The notes beneath the pieces were generated by a model. The model saw only the letters and a program-made list of their open reading frames with translations, had not been told where the DNA came from and made no database searches. A DNA stretch of 64,000 bases, taken from the NCBI RefSeq assembly GCF_000428945.1, contig NZ_AUAX01000008.1, positions 1 through 64,000 on the forward strand, read 5' to 3'. Source of the DNA: Hamadaea tsunoensis DSM 44101. GTDB taxonomy: Bacteria; Actinomycetota; Actinomycetes; Mycobacteriales; Micromonosporaceae. This document shows positions 56,436-64,000 of the stretch, piece by piece. The translations under genes and the position numbers were made by a program. The number at the start of each line of letters is the position of its first letter. Position 1 is the first letter of the stretch.

Positions 56436-57275
56436 TCACACGGCGTGCCGCAATGCGGTGACGACGGCATCGAGGGCACGGCCCGACGAGTCCCGCAACC
56501 CGCTCACCGAGGGTCCGCCGGCGAGCACCTCGCGTGAGTAGGAAGGGAGAACCGCGTCGATGGCGGAGCCGAAGATCGCCCGGAGTCCGGCAGGGTCGCC
56601 ACCCTGCGCGCCGAGCCCCGGAACGAGGAACGGCCCGCCGGTCCGGGTGAGGTCGTGGCCGGTGTCGCCGATCGTCGCGCCGACCACCGCGCCGACGCTT
56701 CCCAGCGGCCCCGCACCCGCGTTGAGCTGGGAAATCTCATCCAAAATAAACTGAGCGACGGTACGTCCATCGGCCGTTCGGGCGTGCTGGAACTGCGGCC
56801 CCTCGGGGTTGGACGTGAGGGTCACGACGAACACTCCGCCGCCGAATCGGGCGGCCGCGTCGAAGGCGGGCCGAAGGGAGCCGAACCCCAAATAGGGGGT
56901 CACCGTGATCGCGTCTACATAGAGAGGGCTCGATGGATTCAGGTACGCGTCAGCGTACCCGGCCATCGTCGAGCCGATATCACCGCGCTTTGCGTCCAGC
57001 AAGACGAGTGCTCCGGCATCCCTCAACTGTCGGATAGTTGACTCAAGGACGGCCACCCCGCGCGAGCCGAACCGCTCAAAGAAAGCAACCTGAGGTTTAA
57101 AGACAGCCACCCGTTCGGCTAGTGCGTCGACCACCGTTTGGCTGAACCGGGACAGGCCTTCAACATCGTCGGACAAGCCCCATTCGAGTAGCAGCGAAGC
57201 GTGCGGGTCGATCCCGACGCACAGCGGGCCGCGGTCGGCCGTCGCATGGTGCAGTCGCTCGCCGAAAGTCTCCAT
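56436..57275 (-). CDS. pyrF: orotidine 5'-phosphate decarboxylase (type 2)
   Basis: It converts OMP to UMP, the last step of de novo pyrimidine synthesis. The 279-aa protein is of the long actinobacterial type with LLDAKRGDIGSTMAGYADAY (catalytic Asp-Lys region), CVGIDPHASLL and FLVPGLGAQGGDP. ATG 57275 has AGGAAGG seven bases upstream and lies 22 nt after bioA. The middle of the gene (about 56690-57190) uses many A/T-ending codons unlike its neighbours. Confidence 0.95.
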   Translation of the reverse strand: METFGERLHHATADRGPLCVGIDPHASLLLEWGLSDDVEGLSRFSQTVVDALAERVAVFKPQVAFFERFGSRGVAVLESTIRQLRDAGALVLLDAKRGDIGSTMAGYADAYLNPSSPLYVDAITVTPYLGFGSLRPAFDAAARFGGGVFVVTLTSNPEGPQFQHARTADGRTVAQFILDEISQLNAGAGPLGSVGAVVGATIGDTGHDLTRTGGPFLVPGLGAQGGDPAGLRAIFGSAIDAVLPSYSREVLAGGPSVSGLRDSSGRALDAVVTALRHAV

Positions 57276-57297
57276 GTCGATCCCTTCCTGGCACGAA

Positions 57298-58560
57298 TCA
57301 GGCCGCCGCCGCGGCCGCCGACATCCCTGCGGTGATCATCGCGAGGTCGTCGTCAGAGGTCACGTAGGGCGGCATGGTGTAGATCAAGTCGCGGAACGGG
57401 CGCAGCCAGATCCCGGCGGCCACCGCCGCGCGGGTCGCCGCCGGCAGGTCGACGTCATGATCCAGCTGGATCACTCCGATCGCCCCGAGAACGCGTACGT
57501 CGCGGACTCCGGGCAGGTCGCGGGCACCGGCCAGACCCGCCGTCAGGCCCGCCGAGATCCGGGCGACGTTCGCCGCCCAGTCCGACTCCAGCAGCAGCCC
57601 GATCGAGGCGTTGGCGACCGCGCAGGCCAGCGGATTGCCCATGAACGTCGGCCCGTGGGCCAGCACCGGCACCTCGCCCCGCGAGATGCCCCGGGCCACG
57701 CCCGGCGTACAGAGCGCGGCCGCGAGGGTCAGGTATCCCCCGGTCAACGCCTTGCCCACGCACATGATGTCAGGTGTCACGCCCCGTGAACCCCACAATG
57801 CGCCGGTACGCCCGAACCCCGTCGCGATCTCGTCGAAGATCAGCAGCACGCCGTACTCGTCGCACAGCTCCCGCAGCACCCCGAGGTACGCCGGATGGTG
57901 CCAGCGCATCCCGCCGGCCCCCTGCACGAGCGGTTCGACGATGACGGCCGCGACCTCGTCGGCGTGCTCCTTGAGCGCCGTGCGCAGCTCGTCCACGTAT
58001 GACTCGTCATACGACGCCGGCGGCAGGCCGGCGAAGATCTGCCGGGGCAGGGTGCCGCTCCAGAGGCCGTGCATGCCGCCCTCGGGGTCGCAGACGCTCA
58101 TCGGGTGGAACGTGTCGCCGTGGTAGCCGCCGCGCCACGTGAGCAGCCGGTGCTTGGCCGGCCGGCCCAGGGACCGCCAGTACTGCAGTGCCATCTTGAT
58201 GCCGACCTCGACGCTCACCGAGCCCGAGTCGGCCAGGAAGACGTGCTCCAGCCCGTCGGGGGCCAGGTCGACGAGGGTCTTCGCGAGGCGTACGGCGGGC
58301 TCGTGGGTCAGGCCGCCGAACATCACGTGGCTCATCCGGCCCAGCTGGTCGGCGACGGCCGCGTCCAGCACGGGGTGCCGGTAGCCGTGGATCGCCGCCC
58401 ACCAGCTCGACATGCCGTCGACCAGCTCCCGGCCGTCGGCCAGGGTCAGGCGTACGCCGGCCGCGGACGCGACCACGTAGGGCTCCACCCGGCCGGGCAT
58501 CGGCCCGTACGGGTGCCACACGTGCGCCCTGTCCAGCGCCAGCAGTTCGTCGGCGTCCAA
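57298..58560 (-). CDS. bioA: DAPA aminotransferase (biotin synthesis)
   Basis: This PLP enzyme converts KAPA to DAPA using SAM as amino donor. The 420-aa protein has the DAPA-specific N-terminus HVWHPYGPM and [14 protein letters not shown]. The PLP lysine is in [29 protein letters not shown]-type sequence appears as [17 protein letters not shown]. It starts with TTG, and the ribosome site GAGGAG overlaps the pyrD stop. Its place between pyrD and pyrF is unusual; no other bio gene is in the window. Confidence 0.94.
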   Translation of the reverse strand: MDADELLALDRAHVWHPYGPMPGRVEPYVVASAAGVRLTLADGRELVDGMSSWWAAIHGYRHPVLDAAVADQLGRMSHVMFGGLTHEPAVRLAKTLVDLAPDGLEHVFLADSGSVSVEVGIKMALQYWRSLGRPAKHRLLTWRGGYHGDTFHPMSVCDPEGGMHGLWSGTLPRQIFAGLPPASYDESYVDELRTALKEHADEVAAVIVEPLVQGAGGMRWHHPAYLGVLRELCDEYGVLLIFDEIATGFGRTGALWGSRGVTPDIMCVGKALTGGYLTLAAALCTPGVARGISRGEVPVLAHGPTFMGNPLACAVANASIGLLLESDWAANVARISAGLTAGLAGARDLPGVRDVRVLGAIGVIQLDHDVDLPAATRAAVAAGIWLRPFRDLIYTMPPYVTSDDDLAMITAGMSAAAAAA

Positions 58561-58569
58561 GGCGGCTCC

Positions 58570-59685
58570 TCAGCGCCCGGCGGCGGCGATCGCCCGGACC
58601 AGGCTCGGGCCGTGGAAGATGAAGCCCGAGTAGAGCTGCACCAGGCTCGCGCCCGCGTCGAACATGCGCTCGGCGTCGTCGGCCGACATGATGCCGCCCA
58701 CCCCGATGATCGGCAGCCGGCCGCCGGTCTCCTGGTGGACGAACGAGACGACCTTGCGGGCCCGCTCGGTGAGCGGCCGGCCGGACAGGCCGCCCGCCTC
58801 CTGGGCCAGCTGGGCGTCGGCCGGGTCGAGGCCGTCGCGGGCCAGCGTCGTGTTCGTCGCGATCAGGCCCGCCACACCCTGGTCGGAGCACACCTGCAGG
58901 ACCTCGTCGATCTGCGGGTCGGTCAGGTCCGGCGCGATCTTCACCAGGACCGGCGTACCGGCCGCCTCGGCCACCAGCGCCTGCAGCAGGTCGTTGAGGT
59001 GCCCCCGGCCCTGCAACTCCCGCAGCCCCGGCGTGTTCGGCGACGACACGTTGATCGCCACGTAGTCCGCGTACGGGCGCAGCATCCGCAGGCTGGTCAC
59101 GTAGTCCCCGACGGCGTCGTTGAGCGGCGCCAGCTTGGTCTTGCCGAGGCTGATGCCGAGGGGTGCCCGCAGGCCCAGCGCGCCCGCCATCGGCGCGTGG
59201 CCGGCGGCCGTGCGGTGGCGCAGCAGCGTCGCCGCCGTGTCCGGTACGCCCGGCCGGCGGGCCGGCTCGCCGAGCAGCGTGTTCAGCCGCTCGGCGAGCG
59301 CGGCCGCGCCCTCGTTGTTGAAGCCCATCCGGTTGACGACGGCCTCGCTGGCCTGGCCCCGGAACAGCCGCGGCTTCTCGTTGCCCGGCTGGCCCTGGGC
59401 CGTCACGGTGCCGACCTCGACGAAGCCGAAGCCGAGGGCCGGCCACGCGGCGAGCGCCACGCCGTTCTTGTCCATCCCGGCCGCGAGGCCGACCGGGTTC
59501 GGGAAGTCGACCCCGAAGACGGTCCGGGGCGCCGCGACGGCGTACCGCTTGCGCAGGGACTCCAGGACGCGCGGGCGCGGCGCCACCCCGGCGAGCCGGT
59601 GCAGCGTGGCCTCGTGGGCGGCCTCGGCGTCGCCGCCTCCGATGCGGAACAGGGCGGGTCGGACGAAGTTCTCGAAGAAGCTCAC
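58570..59685 (-). CDS. pyrD: dihydroorotate dehydrogenase (quinone, class 2)
   Basis: This membrane-associated flavoenzyme oxidises dihydroorotate to orotate using quinone. The 371-aa protein has [10 protein letters not shown], the catalytic Ser region [27 protein letters not shown] and the FMN loop [17 protein letters not shown]. The N-terminal extension ([14 protein letters not shown]) is the class 2 membrane helix. The GTG start has a perfect AAGGAGG eight bases upstream. It is coupled to bioA. Confidence 0.96.
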   Translation of the reverse strand: MSFFENFVRPALFRIGGGDAEAAHEATLHRLAGVAPRPRVLESLRKRYAVAAPRTVFGVDFPNPVGLAAGMDKNGVALAAWPALGFGFVEVGTVTAQGQPGNEKPRLFRGQASEAVVNRMGFNNEGAAALAERLNTLLGEPARRPGVPDTAATLLRHRTAAGHAPMAGALGLRAPLGISLGKTKLAPLNDAVGDYVTSLRMLRPYADYVAINVSSPNTPGLRELQGRGHLNDLLQALVAEAAGTPVLVKIAPDLTDPQIDEVLQVCSDQGVAGLIATNTTLARDGLDPADAQLAQEAGGLSGRPLTERARKVVSFVHQETGGRLPIIGVGGIMSADDAERMFDAGASLVQLYSGFIFHGPSLVRAIAAAGR

Positions 59686-59698
59686 GGGTGGGACCTCC

Positions 59699-63042
<3,344 letters not shown>

Positions 63043-63043
<1 letters not shown>

Positions 63044-64000
63044 CAGCGCTTCCCCTCGGCGAACTCGACCAGCTCCACGAACCGGTCGAACAGGTAGTCG
63101 GCGTCGTGCGTACCGGCCGCGGCTTCGGGGTGGTACTGCACGGTGAAGGCGGGCACGTCCAGCGCCCGCAGGCCTTCGACCACGTTGTCGTTGAGGCAGA
63201 CGTGCGAGACCTCGACCCGGCCGAAGTCGGTGTCGACGACCATGTCCAGCGGCGCGTCGACGGCGAAGCCGTGGTTGTGGCTGGTCACCTCGACCTTGCC
63301 GGTGGTGCGGTCCATCACCGGCTGGTTGATCCCGCGGTGGCCGTAGCCGAGCTTGTAGGTGCCGAAGCCGAGCGCGCGGCCGAGGATCTGGCTGCCGAAG
63401 CAGATGCCGAACAGCGGGATGCCCCGGCGCATGACCTCGCGGGCCAGCGCCACCGGGTGGTCGGCCGTGGCCGGGTCGCCGGGTCCGGGCGAGAAGAAGA
63501 CCGCGTCCGGGTTCACCGCGAGCAGGTCGTCCAGAGTGGACGACACCGGCATGATGTGCGTCGTCACGCCGCGCGCCGCGAGCCGCCGCGCCACGTTCCG
63601 CTTGATGCCCAGATCCAGCGCCGCGACCGTGTAACGCTTGTCCCCCACCGCTTCCACCGTGTACGCCGTCGGCGTGCTCACCTCGGCGGACAGGTCGGCG
63701 CCGGCCATCTCGGGCGACTGGCGTACCTTGGCGAGCAGGGCGAGGTGGTCGGTGTCCACACTGGAGATGCCGACCCGCATCGCGCCGCGCTCGCGCAGGT
63801 GCCGGGTCAGCGCCCGGGTGTCGATGCCGGCGATGCCGACGACGCCTTCGCGCTTGAGCCGGTCCTCCAGTTCCCCGGTGGAGCGCCAGTTCGACGCCTC
63901 CCGCGAGGGGTCGCGCACCACGTAGCCGGCGACCCAGATCCGGTCCGACTCGTCGTCCTCGTCGTTGACGCCGGTGTTGCCGATGTGCGGGGCGGTCTGC
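63043..64000 (-). CDS. carA: carbamoyl phosphate synthetase, small subunit (partial)
   Basis: This glutaminase subunit provides ammonia to CarB. The C-terminal 318 codons are present; the N-terminus lies beyond 64000. The catalytic cysteine is in [19 protein letters not shown], and the His/Glu of the triad are in [19 protein letters not shown]. The frame remains open through 64000 ([19 protein letters not shown]), so the GTG at 63921 is internal. The stop overlaps the carB start. Confidence 0.97.

Overview
The window is chromosomal DNA of a high-GC actinobacterium. The partial 16S rRNA at the left end reads like Micromonosporaceae (Actinoplanes/Micromonospora-type), and several gene orders are typical of Actinobacteria: mihF-gmk-rpoZ-coaBC-metK-priA, argCJBDFRGH, infC-rpmI-rplT-trmH. 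Most genes have GC-rich third codon positions, GTG/TTG starts are common, and stop/start overlaps of the ATGA or GTGA kind are frequent. The species assignment is an inference from gene order and 16S only.

Layout. 1-590: 5' end of a 16S rRNA gene (minus) with its leader and two promoter-like sequences. 590-4743 (minus): tyrS, a CBS-domain protein, an unknown protein, a peroxiredoxin and an MFS transporter. 4843-8047 (plus): double GNAT protein, CASTOR/POLLUX-like channel, small membrane protein. 8195-13288 (minus): LuxR-type ATPase regulator, lipoprotein, GNAT, methyltransferase, DNA glycosylase. 13299-21848 (minus): the complete arginine operon argC-J-B-D-F-R-G-H with an ArgR-box-like promoter. 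21897-25629: VOC protein, ABC exporter pair and a divergent NarL-type two-component system. 25672-29248 (minus): pheST. 29501-30777 (plus): MarR regulator with a 26-bp palindromic operator and an alpha/beta hydrolase. 30821-32893 (minus): infC (apparent AUC start), rpmI, rplT, trmH-like methyltransferase. 33262-40428: membrane, secreted and lipid-anchored proteins, plus hisE-hisG and two hydrolases. 40984-44365 (minus): riboflavin operon ribD-E-BA-H. 44439-46304: response regulator with GGDDF motif, rpe. 46378-49278 (plus): def-fmt-rsmB. 49666-57275 (minus): priA, metK, coaBC, rpoZ, gmk, mihF, pyrF. 57298-64000 (minus): bioA, pyrD, carB and partial carA.

How the genes fit together: carAB supplies carbamoyl phosphate both to the pyr genes beside it and to ArgF in the arginine operon 40 kb away. 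def, fmt, rsmB, infC, rpmI, rplT, pheST, tyrS and rrn form several translation modules. Rpe and GTP-consuming ribBA/ribD link pentose phosphate and riboflavin synthesis.

The coding content is mostly conserved housekeeping. No phage, CRISPR, toxin-antitoxin, secondary-metabolite cluster or transposase is visible. The least explained material is intergenic: three families of dispersed palindromic repeats (family 1 at 8054, 36594 and 55748; family 2 at 40508 and 49295; family 3 at 29291 and, inverted, 49529), which fill most of the long gaps between genes. Other points of interest are the AUC start and attenuator-like leader of infC, altered key motifs in ArgF, Gmk and PriA, and a stretch of atypical codons in pyrF.
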